Positions 7,664 to 16,917 of a stretch of DNA of 64,000 nucleotides are shown here, one piece after another; the first letter of the stretch is position 1, and each line of letters opens with the position of its first letter. The stretch comes from a bacterium YEK0313. GTDB lineage: Bacteria > Pseudomonadota > Alphaproteobacteria > Rhizobiales > Phreatobacteraceae. A program made the translations under genes and the position numbers. The stretch covers positions 1,103,501 through 1,167,500 of the forward strand of contig CCMO02000001.1 of assembly GCA_000751295.2 (NCBI GenBank). The letters are read 5' to 3'. The notes under the pieces were generated by a model. It saw only the letters and a list, made by a program, of their open reading frames with translations. It was not told where the DNA came from and did not search any database.

Positions 7664-9292
7664 TCAGGCGCGCCTGGCATCCTCCAGGATCATGCGTGAA
7701 CCCTTTTCGGCGATCATCAAGGTGGGCGTATTGGTATTGCCCGAGGTGATCGTCGGCATGACCGAAGCATCGACCACGCGCAGGCCGTCGATGCCGATCA
7801 CCCGCAGCCTTTCGTCCACCACCGCGGTCGGATCCGAGGCAAGGCCCATCTTGGCCGTGCCGACGGGATGGAAGATGGTCGTGCCGATATCGCCCGCCGC
7901 CCTGGCGAGGCTCTCCGGATCGTCGCCCACCGACGGGCCTGGCAGGAATTCGGTCGGCCGGTAGGGTGCGAGCGCCGGCTGGCCGATCAGCCGTCGCGTG
8001 ACACGGATGCAGTCCGAGGCGACCTGCCGGTCATGGTCGGTCGCAAGATAGTTCGGCGCGATCACCGGCTTGTCCGCCGGATCGGCCGAGCGGATATGGA
8101 TCGAGCCGCGCGAGCTCGGCCTGAGATTGCACGCCGCCGCCGTGAAGGCCGGGAAGCGGTGCAGCGGCTCGCCGAACTTGTCGAGCGACAGCGGCTGGAT
8201 GTGGAACTGGATATTGGCCCGCTCCTGGCTCGGATCGGAGCGCGTGAAGATGCCGAGCTGCGAGGGCGCCATGGTCAGCGGGCCCGACCGGAACAGGCCG
8301 TATTCGAGACCCATCCAGGCGCGCTTGACCAGGTTGTGATAGGTCTCGTTGAGCGTCTTGATGCCCTCGACCTTGTAGATGGCGCGCAGCTGCAGGTGGT
8401 CCTGCAGGTTCTCGCCGACGCCCGGCTTGTCGAGCGCCACCGCAATGCCGTGCTTCTGCAGCACCGCGCCGCGGCCGATGCCGGACAGTTCCAGGATCTG
8501 GGTCGAGCCGATCGAGCCGGAGGAGAGGATCACCTCGCCTTCGCAGCGCGCGACCAGCGTCTCGCCGCCGCGCGCGAGCTCGACGCCGGTCACCTTGCCG
8601 CCGTCGAGGATCAGCCGCCGCACCTGCGCGCCGGACAGGACCTCCAGATTGTCGCGCTTGTCGATGACCGGCTTCAGGAAGCCGCGCGCGGCCGACCAGC
8701 GCAGGCCCTTCTTCTGGTTGACGTGGAAATAGGCCGCGCCCTCATTGTCGCCGGTGTTGAAGTCGTCGATCGCCGCGATGCCCATCTGGGTCGCCGCCTC
8801 GCGCACCTTGTCGAGCAGATCCCAGCGCACGCGCGGCGCTTCGACGCGCCATTCGCCGCCGACCCCGTGATCCTTGCTCTCGCCGAGAAAATGGTCCTCG
8901 ACGCTCCGGAAGATCGGCTGGACGTCGTCCCAGCCCCAGCCGGTCAGGCCGAGCTGGCGCCAGTGGTCGTAGTCCGCCGCCTGGCCGCGCATGACGATCA
9001 TGGCATTGATGGCCGAGGAACCGCCGATCACCTTGCCGCGCGGATAGATCAGCGCGCGGCCGTTGAGGCCGGGCTCCGCTTCGGTCTTGAACATCCAGTC
9101 GGAGCGCGGATTGCCGATGGCGAAGAGATAGCCGACGGGAATGTGGAACCAGATCCAGTCGTCCTTGGTTCCCGCTTCGATCAGCAGCACCCGGTTGCGC
9201 GGATTGGCGCTCAGGCGATTGGCCAGCACGCAGCCCGCCGTGCCGGCGCCGCATACGATGTAGTCCCAGGATCCCGACAGGACGGTTGCCAT
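7664..9292 (-). CDS. GMC family FAD-dependent oxidoreductase (choline/alcohol dehydrogenase-like)
   Basis: This 542-residue flavoprotein of the glucose-methanol-choline oxidoreductase family oxidises an alcohol group. The dinucleotide-binding motif VCGAGTAGCVLANRLS is at residues 13-28. GGSSAINAMIVMRG near residue 90 is the first GMC signature, and SGSIGSTQILELSGIG near 256 is the second. The C-terminal HPVGTAKMG holds the catalytic His, and SGNTNTPTLM holds the partner Asn. The start ATG is preceded by GCGGAGGAAAC. No betaine-aldehyde dehydrogenase or choline importer lies nearby, so choline is not favoured over other alcohols. It is transcribed divergently from the denD-like gene. Confidence 0.93.
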   Translation of the reverse strand: MATVLSGSWDYIVCGAGTAGCVLANRLSANPRNRVLLIEAGTKDDWIWFHIPVGYLFAIGNPRSDWMFKTEAEPGLNGRALIYPRGKVIGGSSAINAMIVMRGQAADYDHWRQLGLTGWGWDDVQPIFRSVEDHFLGESKDHGVGGEWRVEAPRVRWDLLDKVREAATQMGIAAIDDFNTGDNEGAAYFHVNQKKGLRWSAARGFLKPVIDKRDNLEVLSGAQVRRLILDGGKVTGVELARGGETLVARCEGEVILSSGSIGSTQILELSGIGRGAVLQKHGIAVALDKPGVGENLQDHLQLRAIYKVEGIKTLNETYHNLVKRAWMGLEYGLFRSGPLTMAPSQLGIFTRSDPSQERANIQFHIQPLSLDKFGEPLHRFPAFTAAACNLRPSSRGSIHIRSADPADKPVIAPNYLATDHDRQVASDCIRVTRRLIGQPALAPYRPTEFLPGPSVGDDPESLARAAGDIGTTIFHPVGTAKMGLASDPTAVVDERLRVIGIDGLRVVDASVMPTITSGNTNTPTLMIAEKGSRMILEDARRA

Positions 9293-9469
9293 GTTTCCTC
9301 CGCTCCGCGTCGCACGAGGCCATGCCCGCGGCTTGTGTCGTGCATGGCGCCTGCCGTCCCGCCCGTCAATGCGGCGGCCGCATCGAGCCCCGGCGTCGCG
9401 GCCGGTTCCAACCGCCCGGCCATGGCGCTAAGCTCCCGCTCCGATCTCCAGCCGACAGAGGACAAGCCC

Positions 9470-10456
9470 TTGCATATCCTGATCATTGGAGCCGCCGGCA
9501 TGGTCGGCCGCAAGCTGACCGATCGACTGGTCGCCGACGGCCAGCTCGGCGACAAGCCGATCACCGCCCTGTCGCTCGTCGATGTCGTGGAGCCGGAGAA
9601 GCCGGCCGGCTTCGGCGGCCGGGTCACCGCCTGGGCCACCGACATTTCCGCGCCGAACACGGCGGGACCGATGATCGGCGCGCGGCCCGACGTCATCTTC
9701 CATCTCGCCGCCATCGTCTCGGGCGAGGCCGAGGCCGATTTCGACAAGGGCTACCGGATCAATCTCGACGGCACCCGCCAGCTCTACGAGGCGATCCGCC
9801 AGGAGGGCCTGCGCGCGCCCTATCATCCGCGCGTCGTCTTCACCTCCTCGATCGCCGTCTACGGCGCCCCGTTCCACGAGGTGATCGAGGACGAGTTCTT
9901 CCACACGCCGCTGACCAGCTACGGCACGCAGAAGGCGATCGGCGAGCTCTTGCTCACCGACTATTCGCGCAAGGGCGCCTTCGACGGCATCGGCATCCGC
10001 CTGCCGACCATCTGCGTGCGGCCCGGCAAGCCGAACAAGGCCGCCTCCGGCTTCTTCTCCAACATCATCCGCGAGCCGCTGAACGGCCAGGAGGCCGTGC
10101 TGCCGGTCGAGGACGACGTGATGCACTGGCATGCGAGCCCGCGCTCGGCCGTCGGCTTCCTGATCCATGCCGCGACCATGAACACCGAGGTGCTCGGCTG
10201 GCGCCGCAACCTGACCATGCCCGGGGTCGCCGCGACGATCGGCGAGGAGCTCGACGCGCTGCGCAAGATCGGCGGCGACAAGGCGCTGAAGCTGGTCCGG
10301 CGCGAGCCCGATCCGGTCATCATGAAGATCGTCGCGGGCTGGCCGCGCCGCTTCAACGCGGCGCGCGCCTCGAGCTTTGGTTTCACCGCGGAGAACAGCT
10401 TCGAGGAAATCGTCCGCGCCCATGTCGACGACGAGCTCGGCGGCAACGTTCCCTGA
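9470..10456 (+). CDS. denD: D-erythronate dehydrogenase-like NAD-dependent epimerase/dehydratase
   Basis: This 328-residue extended short-chain dehydrogenase resembles DenD, which oxidises D-erythronate to 2-oxo-tetronate with NAD. The N-terminal GAAGMVGRKL is the nucleotide-binding motif. FTSSIAVYG supplies the catalytic Ser and SYGTQKAIGE the Tyr-x-x-x-Lys pair. I chose the TTG at 9470 because AGAGGA lies 7 nt upstream and HILIIGAAGMVG then sits at the N-terminus, as is usual in the family. An in-frame ATG at 9422 would add 16 residues and lacks a ribosome site. The other tetronate catabolic genes (isomerase, kinase, aldolase) are not in the window. Another nucleotide-sugar-like substrate is possible. 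Confidence 0.85.
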   Translation: MHILIIGAAGMVGRKLTDRLVADGQLGDKPITALSLVDVVEPEKPAGFGGRVTAWATDISAPNTAGPMIGARPDVIFHLAAIVSGEAEADFDKGYRINLDGTRQLYEAIRQEGLRAPYHPRVVFTSSIAVYGAPFHEVIEDEFFHTPLTSYGTQKAIGELLLTDYSRKGAFDGIGIRLPTICVRPGKPNKAASGFFSNIIREPLNGQEAVLPVEDDVMHWHASPRSAVGFLIHAATMNTEVLGWRRNLTMPGVAATIGEELDALRKIGGDKALKLVRREPDPVIMKIVAGWPRRFNAARASSFGFTAENSFEEIVRAHVDDELGGNVP

Positions 10457-10481
10457 CCCCGAGGCGGCCGGAACCGATCCC

Positions 10482-11192
10482 TTGCGTTTTGCCCAAGTCC
10501 TGACGACTGGCCGCCTGGTCCAGCGCTACAAACGTTTCCTCGCCGATGTCGTGCTCGACAGCGGCGAGGCGCTGACCGCCCATTGCGCCAATCCCGGCTC
10601 GATGCTGGGCCTCAATGTGCCGGGCGCGCGCGTCTGGCTGTCGAAATCCGACAATCCCGCGCGCAAGCTCAAATATTCCTGGGAGCTCGTCGAGATCGAT
10701 TTCGGCCGCGGCCCGGAAATGGTCGGCATCAATACCGGCCATCCGAACGGCCTCGTCGCCGCCGCCATCCGCGACGGCACGATCACCGAGCTCGCGGGCT
10801 ATCAGACCCTGCGCCAGGAGGTCGCCTATGGCCGGAACTCGCGGGTCGACATGCTGCTCACCGGCGAGGGGCGGCCGCCCTGCTATGTCGAGGTCAAGAA
10901 CGTCCACCTGATGCGCATGCCGGGCCTCGCCGAGTTTCCGGACGCGGTCACCGCGCGCGGCGCCAAGCATCTCGACGAGCTCGGCAACATGGTTGAGGCC
11001 GGCGCCCGGGCGGTCATGGTGTTCCTGATCCAATATGGCGGCGCCGACCGGTTCGCCCTCGCCCGCGACATCGATCCCGCCTATGGACGCGCCTTCGACC
11101 GGGCGCGCGAACGCGGTGTCGAGATGCTCGCCTATCGCTGCCGCCTGACCCCCGAAGAGATCGTCGTCGAACGCCCCGTGCCGATCGTTTGA
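10482..11192 (+). CDS. sfsA: SfsA family DNA/RNA-binding protein
   Basis: This 236-residue protein matches SfsA in length and motifs: the N-terminal GRLVQRYKRFLADV, then TAHCANPGSMLGL, a nuclease-like core with PCYVEVKNVHL, and RGAKHLDEL. SfsA was first described as a sugar fermentation stimulation protein and contains an OB-type nucleic-acid-binding part and a PD-(D/E)XK nuclease-like fold. The start is the TTG at 10482, after GGAACCGATCCC. It follows denD by 25 bp in the same direction and ends 9 bp from the convergent PhnA-domain gene. Confidence 0.93.
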   Translation: MRFAQVLTTGRLVQRYKRFLADVVLDSGEALTAHCANPGSMLGLNVPGARVWLSKSDNPARKLKYSWELVEIDFGRGPEMVGINTGHPNGLVAAAIRDGTITELAGYQTLRQEVAYGRNSRVDMLLTGEGRPPCYVEVKNVHLMRMPGLAEFPDAVTARGAKHLDELGNMVEAGARAVMVFLIQYGGADRFALARDIDPAYGRAFDRARERGVEMLAYRCRLTPEEIVVERPVPIV

Positions 11193-11201
11193 AGACGCGC
11201 C

Positions 11202-11414
11202 CTAGGCCTTCTTCAGGAACTCGGTGCGCAACACCAGGCCCTTCACCTTCTCGACCCGGCATTCGACCTCGTCGGGATCGTCGGTCAGGCGGATGCCCTT
11301 CACCATCGTGCCGCGCTTCAGCGTCACCGAGGTGCCCTTCACCTTGAGGTCCTTGATCAGCGTCACCTTGTCGCCGTCCTTCAGGACGGCGCCATTGCTG
11401 TCTTTCACGTCCAT
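11202..11414 (-). CDS. Short PhnA-domain protein (alkylphosphonate utilisation-type)
   Basis: This 70-residue protein corresponds to the C-terminal PhnA domain (VKDSNGAVLKDGDKVTLI, then KGTSVTLKRGTMVKGIRL). It has no N-terminal zinc ribbon, so it is the short form of the family. Despite the name, these proteins are not shown to act on phosphonates, and the function is unknown. The ATG has a strong GAGGAG site 6 nt upstream, and the gene starts 4 bp after the stop of the aminomutase-like gene, so the two are translated from one message. Confidence 0.85.
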   Translation of the reverse strand: MDVKDSNGAVLKDGDKVTLIKDLKVKGTSVTLKRGTMVKGIRLTDDPDEVECRVEKVKGLVLRTEFLKKA

Positions 11415-11418
11415 CGGA

Positions 11419-12528
11419 TCACGTCTCCTCAAGGGCCTCGGGCGGATAGCGGTGGCGCCCGCCACGGTAGTCGGTGACTTCGCCAGGCCCCGAATAGTCG
11501 GGCCCGACGGGGACCTTGCCCTCGCCGCCGGGAATGTCGAGCACATAGGTCGGCTGGGCGAGGCCGGAGAGGCGCCCGCGCAGCTGGCGCATCAGCGCCT
11601 GGCCTTCGGCGATGCTGGTACGGAAATGCGCCGTTCCCGGCGCGAGATCGGCCTGGTGCAGGTAATAGGGCTTGACGCGGTTGGCGACGAAGGCGCGCAT
11701 CAGCGCCGCCATCGTCTCGGCGTCGTCGTTGACGCCTTTCAGCAGCACGCTCTGGCTGACCAGCACGATGCCGGCATCGGCCAAACGGCCGAGCGCGGCT
11801 TCCGCCGCCGGGCTGAACTCGCGCGGATGATTGGCGTGCACCGCAACATAGACCGCCTTGCCGGCGGCCCGCAGCGCGCGTGCGAAGGCGACGGTGATGC
11901 GTGCGGGATCGACCATCGGCACGCGGCTGTGCCAGCGGATCGCCTTGACGTGGCCGATCGCGGCGAGCGCGCGCGTCAGCGCCCCGGCGCGCCGGGCCGA
12001 CAGCATCAGCGGATCGCCGCCGGTCAGGATCACCTCGAAGATCTCGGGCCGCGCGGCGATATAGGCGAGCGCTCCGTCGAGCGCCTCCGCCGACAGCGTG
12101 CCGAGCCCCTTCGGCCCAACCATCTCGCGGCGGAAGCAGAACCGGCAATAGACCGGGCAGACATGCACGATCTTGAGCAGGACCCGGTCCGGATAGCGAT
12201 GGACGATGCCCTCCACCGGCGAATAGGCGAGATCGCCGATCGGATCGTCGCGCTCCACGTCCTGGCGGTCCAGCTCGCGGCCGTCGGGCACGAACTGCGC
12301 GGCAATCGGGTCGTTGGGATCGCCCGGATCGATCAGCCGGACGACATCCGGCGTCACCGCGATCGCATAGCGCTGCGCCACCCGGTCGAGCGCGGCGCGG
12401 CTCGCCGGCTCGACAAGGCCGGCCGCGATCAGGTCGCCGGCGGAGCGCAGGCTGCGGGCGGCCGTTTCCGCGCGCGCCATGCTGCGCTGCGGTCCGTCAT
12501 CCCCGGTCTTGCGGGCTGAAACCTTCAT
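11419..12528 (-). CDS. Lysine 2,3-aminomutase-like radical SAM enzyme (KamA/EpmB family)
   Basis: This protein of about 369 residues has the radical-SAM cluster motif CPVYCRFC (Cys 124, 128, 131) and the aminomutase features LTGGDPLML and YYLHQADLAPGTAHFR. Family members exchange the alpha-amino group of lysine to the beta position using PLP, SAM and a 4Fe-4S cluster. EpmB does this for elongation factor P modification. The size is nearer EpmB-type proteins than clostridial lysine aminomutase. No efp or epmA gene is in the window, so the EF-P role is inferred from family only. The start is placed at the ATG at 12528; a later Met at 12480 is possible because ribosome sites are weak. It is cotranscribed with the PhnA-domain gene and divergent from pckA. 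Confidence 0.85.
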   Translation of the reverse strand: MKVSARKTGDDGPQRSMARAETAARSLRSAGDLIAAGLVEPASRAALDRVAQRYAIAVTPDVVRLIDPGDPNDPIAAQFVPDGRELDRQDVERDDPIGDLAYSPVEGIVHRYPDRVLLKIVHVCPVYCRFCFRREMVGPKGLGTLSAEALDGALAYIAARPEIFEVILTGGDPLMLSARRAGALTRALAAIGHVKAIRWHSRVPMVDPARITVAFARALRAAGKAVYVAVHANHPREFSPAAEAALGRLADAGIVLVSQSVLLKGVNDDAETMAALMRAFVANRVKPYYLHQADLAPGTAHFRTSIAEGQALMRQLRGRLSGLAQPTYVLDIPGGEGKVPVGPDYSGPGEVTDYRGGRHRYPPEALEET

Positions 12529-12759
12529 GGGTCGCGTCTCTGCCCCGCGGCGACCGGCTTGGCAAGCGGCGGCGGCCATTTTCGCCGCGCTGCAGCATCG
12601 CCGGTTCCGTCTTTTGGAACCGAAAGCTCCGTCATCGGTTGCACTTGCCGGCCAGGAACCTTTGGATTAGGGGAAGCGCCATCTTTCGTGAGCCCTTAAC
12701 TGGGACCACCATATAGGCCCGCCAAGGCGGAGTTTGCCGGGGCGCAAGGGAGGACTTCC

Positions 12760-14373
12760 GTGAATCAGACCGGAACCTGGAATAAGGCGCACGGAGCCGA
12801 GGCATTCGGCTTTTCGGGGCTCAAGGCGATCCACTGGAACTATCTCGAAGCGCAGCTCGTCGAGCAGGCCATCGCCCGCGGCGAGGCGCAGCTTTCGGCC
12901 GGCGGCCCGCTGGTCGCCGAGACCGGCCAGCACACCGGTCGCTCGCCGAAGGACAAGTTCATCGTCCGCGACGCCACCACCGACAAGGTCGTCTGGTGGG
13001 ACAATAACGGCGCCATCACGCCCGAAGCCTTCGAGCTTCTGATGAAGGACATGCTCGCCCATGCCAGCGGCCGCGAACTGTTCGCCCAGGACCTCTACGG
13101 CGGCGCCGACCCGGCCTATCGCATCAAGACCCGCGTCTTCACCGAATATGCCTGGCACAACCTGTTCATCCGCAACCTGCTGATCCGCCCGGCGCAGTCG
13201 GAGCTCGCCGGTTTCGTGCCCGACATGACGATCGTCGACCTGCCCTCGTTCAAGGCCGACCCGAAGAAATACGGCGTCCGCACCGAAACGGTCATCGCCT
13301 GCGACTTCACCCGCAAGATCGTGCTGATCGGCGGCTCCAGCTATGCCGGCGAGATGAAGAAGTCGGTCTTCACCATGCTCAACTTCCTGCTGCCGCCGCA
13401 GGGGGTGATGCCGATGCACTGCTCCGCCAATGTCGGCCCGAACGGCGACACGGCGGTCTTTTTCGGCCTGTCCGGCACCGGCAAGACCACGCTGTCGGCC
13501 GATGCGACCCGCACGCTCATCGGCGACGACGAGCACGGCTGGGGCAAGGACGGCATCTTCAATTTCGAGGGCGGCTGCTACGCCAAGGCGATCAAGCTGT
13601 CGCGCGAGGCCGAGCCCGAGATCTATTCGACCACGGAACGTTTCGGCTCCGTGATGGAAAACGTGGTGATCGACCCGGTCACCCGCGTGCCCGATTTCGA
13701 CGACGGCTCGAAGACCGAGAACACCCGCGTCGCCTATCCCATGCATTTCATCGCGAATGCCTCGGAAACCGGTCGCGCCGGCCATCCGAAGAACATCGTG
13801 ATGCTCACGGCGGATGCCTATGGCGTCATGCCGCCGATCGCCAAGCTGACGCCGGCGGAGGCGATGTACCACTTCCTCTCAGGCTTCACCGCCAAGGTCG
13901 CCGGTACCGAGAAGGGCGTCACCGAGCCGCAGCCGACCTTCTCCACCTGTTTCGGCGCGCCGTTCATGCCGCGCCATCCCTCGGAATATGGCAATCTGCT
14001 GCGCGAGCTGATCGCCAAGCACCATGTCGACTGCTGGCTGGTCAATACCGGCTGGACCGGCGGCAAGCACGGCGTCGGCCGCCGCATGCCGATTTCGATC
14101 ACCCGCCTGCTGCTGCGCTCGGCGCTCGACGGCTCGCTGAACCGCGCCGATTTCCGCCGCGACCCCTATTTCGGCTTCGCCGTGCCGACCTCGGTGCCGG
14201 GCGTGCCGCCGCACATGCTCTATCCGATCAAGACCTGGCGCGATAAGGCCGAGTTCGACACCACCGCGCGCAAGCTCGTGGAGATGTTCCAGGAGAACTT
14301 CACCAAGTTCGAGCCCTATGTGGATGCCGACGTGAAGGCTGCCGCGCCGACCGTGCGTCTCGCCGCCGAATAA
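12760..14373 (+). CDS. pckA: Phosphoenolpyruvate carboxykinase (ATP)
   Basis: This 537-residue ATP-dependent PEP carboxykinase converts oxaloacetate and ATP to PEP, the first committed step of gluconeogenesis from C4 acids. Visible motifs are the substrate-binding RSPKDKFIV, the P-loop GLSGTGKTTLSAD, the metal-site segment IGDDEHGWG, and NTGWTGGKHGVGRRM near the C-terminus. The length is normal. It starts with GTG after GGGAGGACTTCC. It is monocistronic between a divergent aminomutase-like gene and a convergent TadD-like gene, with a clear hairpin terminator. It fits an organism using acetate or organic acids, together with mcd in this window. Confidence 0.98.
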   Translation: MNQTGTWNKAHGAEAFGFSGLKAIHWNYLEAQLVEQAIARGEAQLSAGGPLVAETGQHTGRSPKDKFIVRDATTDKVVWWDNNGAITPEAFELLMKDMLAHASGRELFAQDLYGGADPAYRIKTRVFTEYAWHNLFIRNLLIRPAQSELAGFVPDMTIVDLPSFKADPKKYGVRTETVIACDFTRKIVLIGGSSYAGEMKKSVFTMLNFLLPPQGVMPMHCSANVGPNGDTAVFFGLSGTGKTTLSADATRTLIGDDEHGWGKDGIFNFEGGCYAKAIKLSREAEPEIYSTTERFGSVMENVVIDPVTRVPDFDDGSKTENTRVAYPMHFIANASETGRAGHPKNIVMLTADAYGVMPPIAKLTPAEAMYHFLSGFTAKVAGTEKGVTEPQPTFSTCFGAPFMPRHPSEYGNLLRELIAKHHVDCWLVNTGWTGGKHGVGRRMPISITRLLLRSALDGSLNRADFRRDPYFGFAVPTSVPGVPPHMLYPIKTWRDKAEFDTTARKLVEMFQENFTKFEPYVDADVKAAAPTVRLAAE

Positions 14374-14400
14374 GTCTCCGGCATCGTCCCGAAAAACCAG

Positions 14401-14431
14401 CGGCCGGATGTCCTGCGCGGACATCCGGCCG
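14401..14431. terminator. Hairpin terminator between pckA and the TadD-like gene
   Basis: A perfect 12-bp stem (CGGCCGGATGTC / GACATCCGGCCG) with a 7-nt loop starts 28 bp after the pckA stop and is followed by TTGTCGTT. It lies between two convergent genes and can serve both, although the T-run is short. Confidence 0.7.
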
Positions 14432-14462
14432 TTGTCGTTCCGGACTGGCCTCTGCGGCCGGC

Positions 14463-15284
14463 TCAGCCGCGCGGGCCCTGGCCGGTCCGTCCGGCATGGG
14501 ACGGCGCCGCCTGGCGGGCCAGCATGGCTCTGAGATAGGCGACATTCTGTTCGGCTTCGGCCGGGGCGAGATCCCGCCGGGCGAGCTCCTCGGCCTCGCC
14601 GAAGCGCCCCTGCAGGCCGACGACGAGCGCCAGGTTCTGGCGGATGCGCCGGTCCGCGGCCGGATGAGCCACGGCCTGGCGCAGCACCTGCTCGGCCTGG
14701 GCGAGCTTGCGCGACAGCGCCAGCGACAGGCCGAGATTGCTCAGGATCTCAGGCTGGCCGGGGGCGATCTTCAGGGCCTCGTCATACATGCGCTGGGCTT
14801 CGTCGTGACGCGCCATCTGGTCGAGGATGGAGGCCTGGACATTGGTGATGCGCCAGTCGGGCAGGTCCGGCCGCTGCGCGCGGTTGAGCACTTCCAGCGC
14901 CTGGTCGAACTGGCCGGCATCGGCCAGCGCCCGGCCATATTCACCGAGCAGAGCGAGGTTGCGCGGGTCGCGGATGGCCACCCGCTCGAGCACCGCCACC
15001 GCCTGCGGCGCTTGGCCGGTCGCCCTGAGCGCGCGGCCATAGCGCATGGCGTTGCCGGCATCCTGGGGGCTCGCGCGATAGCGCGCGGACAGGCTGTCGA
15101 GCTCGAGCCGGGCCTGTTGTTCGAGGCTCGGCTGCGGGGCGGCCGCCTGCGGCCGGATCGAACCGGTAATGTCGCCACCGCCCGAGCGCGCGCGCGGGCT
15201 GCAGCCGGCTGCTGCGAGCGCGATGATCGTCATGGTGAAGGCAAGGGCCGCCGGGCGGCGCGGGCGCAAAACGGTGCGCGGCAT
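14463..15284 (-). CDS. Tetratricopeptide-repeat lipoprotein, TadD-like
   Basis: This 273-residue lipoprotein has a lipobox LAAAGC (Cys 28) after a hydrophobic segment, followed by TPR-type helical repeats from about residue 55 to 240. Examples are NAMRYGRALRATGQAPQAVA, LGEYGRALADAGQFDQALE and ILSNLGLSLALSRKLAQAEQ. It resembles TadD, the lipoprotein that helps assemble the secretin of Flp/Tad pili at the outer membrane. No other tad genes are in the window, so it may be a stand-alone paralogue, and the pilus role is inferred. The frame stays open further upstream, but the ATG at 15284 gives the signal peptide directly. Confidence 0.85.
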   Translation of the reverse strand: MPRTVLRPRRPAALAFTMTIIALAAAGCSPRARSGGGDITGSIRPQAAAPQPSLEQQARLELDSLSARYRASPQDAGNAMRYGRALRATGQAPQAVAVLERVAIRDPRNLALLGEYGRALADAGQFDQALEVLNRAQRPDLPDWRITNVQASILDQMARHDEAQRMYDEALKIAPGQPEILSNLGLSLALSRKLAQAEQVLRQAVAHPAADRRIRQNLALVVGLQGRFGEAEELARRDLAPAEAEQNVAYLRAMLARQAAPSHAGRTGQGPRG

Positions 15285-15409
15285 GGTGAACTCCGGAAGC
15301 GGGATCGAGAGGGCCCGATGCGTCCGGTGATAATCCGTTAACGTTAACAAGCCGTTGCCGCGACGACCGGAATTCTGACAGCCTCGCCGCTCCGCCCGAC
15401 GCTCCGGCC

Positions 15410-16771
15410 TCAGCGGTGCCGACGGCGCGGCGGGGCCGGCGGCTGGCTCAGCCAGCGCAGGGCCTGGTCCGCGGCCCGTTCGCCGGATGCCCAGGCCCCG
15501 CCCACCGTGCCCCACAGGCCTTCGTCGGTCGCCTCCCCGGCCAGCAGGATGCGCTGCCCGATCGGTTCGGCGAGCCGCAGCCGCTGCGGCGTCGCGCCGG
15601 GACCGGCGACCGACCAGGCGCCGCGCACGAAGGGATCGGTGGTCCAGGAGGTGACATGGATCTCGCCCAGCACGCGGCGGGCATGCGGGCCGAGCTCGTT
15701 GCCGACGAATTCGCTGGCGAAGGCCTTCATGGCCGCAGGCCCCGCCGCCGCGAGGTCCCGGGCGAAACGCCCGCCAATGTCGAGATACCACCAGTCCGAG
15801 CCGCCGATCCGGGCGAGCGGCTTGGCCACCGCCGGGCCATCAGCCTTGATCACGAAGGGTTCGTCGGGGCTCGCCTCCATCGGATTGCCGGGCAGATGCA
15901 CGATGAGATGTTCATAGGCGCCGCAGCTCAGCGCATTGATCGCGTCCTGCTGGCGTTTCGGCAGCGCCGGCGCGAAATGGATGGCATTGGCGGCGAGCAC
16001 GGCGGTGGAGACGGTGACGATGCAGGTGCGGGCCTTCAGCGTCCCCGCCGGCGTCTCGACGCTCACCCCCCGCCCCGACCAGTCGACGCGCGTCGCGGCG
16101 GTCGACAGCCGTACCGGCACGCCCTCGGCGAGCTTCGCCAGGATCGCGCCATAGCTCTGGCGACAGAACATGTCGCGCGTTTCCACCGCATTGTAGAAAT
16201 CCACGCAGGAGATCTGCGCCATTTCCTTGCCGGCATCCCAGGCGCCCTTGAGGAACTCCACCGTCGGCCGCCAGTCGCCGAGATCGTGCGGCACCACCTC
16301 CGACAGGGCGACCTCCCGGCCGGCCTCGCCGGCGTCCAGGATCGCGCGCTGCGACCGGCGCAGGGCGGAAGCGAAGTTCTCCCGCTCGCTTTCGCGCGGG
16401 CCGCGGCCCTTGATCATCAGGCGCGGCCGGTCGGGATCATCGTAGAGCGTAAAGCCGGCGGCGCGGGCGAGCGGCACGACCGGGTTTTCCGCCGGCGCGT
16501 GGATCCAGTGCGCGCCAAGATCCATGGGCAGGCCAAAATTGACGGTATCGGCGATGCAGCGGCCGCCGACCCGGTCCTTGGCCTCCAGGACCACCACGGA
16601 GCGGCCGGCGGCGGTCGCCTTGCGCGCGGCGGCAAGGCCGGCGGCGCCGGCGCCGATGATGACGATGTCGACTTCGGCCGGCGGCCGCTCGCCCTGGGCC
16701 TGGGCCTGGCTTGCCGCCAGGGCGGCCGAAGCGACGAGGAGGCTGCGCCGGGACATCAACAATTCGTTCAT
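15410..16771 (-). CDS. Flavin-containing amine oxidase family protein, exported
   Basis: This 453-residue FAD-dependent amine oxidase has an N-terminal SRRSLLVASAALAASQAQA that looks like a twin-arginine (Tat) signal with a cleavage site after AQA. The mature part opens with the dinucleotide-binding motif DIVIIGAGAAGLAAARKA, followed by EAKDRVGGRC. It ends with the family's FAD-contacting segment ILLAGEATDEGLWGTVGGAW. These enzymes oxidise primary or polyamines to aldehydes with release of ammonia and hydrogen peroxide. The substrate is not predictable. GGAG lies 5 nt before the chosen ATG. Tat export of a folded flavoprotein fits the family. Confidence 0.88.
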   Translation of the reverse strand: MNELLMSRRSLLVASAALAASQAQAQGERPPAEVDIVIIGAGAAGLAAARKATAAGRSVVVLEAKDRVGGRCIADTVNFGLPMDLGAHWIHAPAENPVVPLARAAGFTLYDDPDRPRLMIKGRGPRESERENFASALRRSQRAILDAGEAGREVALSEVVPHDLGDWRPTVEFLKGAWDAGKEMAQISCVDFYNAVETRDMFCRQSYGAILAKLAEGVPVRLSTAATRVDWSGRGVSVETPAGTLKARTCIVTVSTAVLAANAIHFAPALPKRQQDAINALSCGAYEHLIVHLPGNPMEASPDEPFVIKADGPAVAKPLARIGGSDWWYLDIGGRFARDLAAAGPAAMKAFASEFVGNELGPHARRVLGEIHVTSWTTDPFVRGAWSVAGPGATPQRLRLAEPIGQRILLAGEATDEGLWGTVGGAWASGERAADQALRWLSQPPAPPRRRHR

Positions 16772-16917
16772 TGTGCTCCGCGAATCGCGTCGGTCTGTGA
16801 CGCTTAGCACGGCCCGGCGGCATCGTCTTGGCCATGCTCCACCCCGTCGTGAACCTGATCGCAACCCGTGGCGACAGACACTGGACCTCCTGAACAGGGG
16901 TCCCGGGGAGGGACGAG

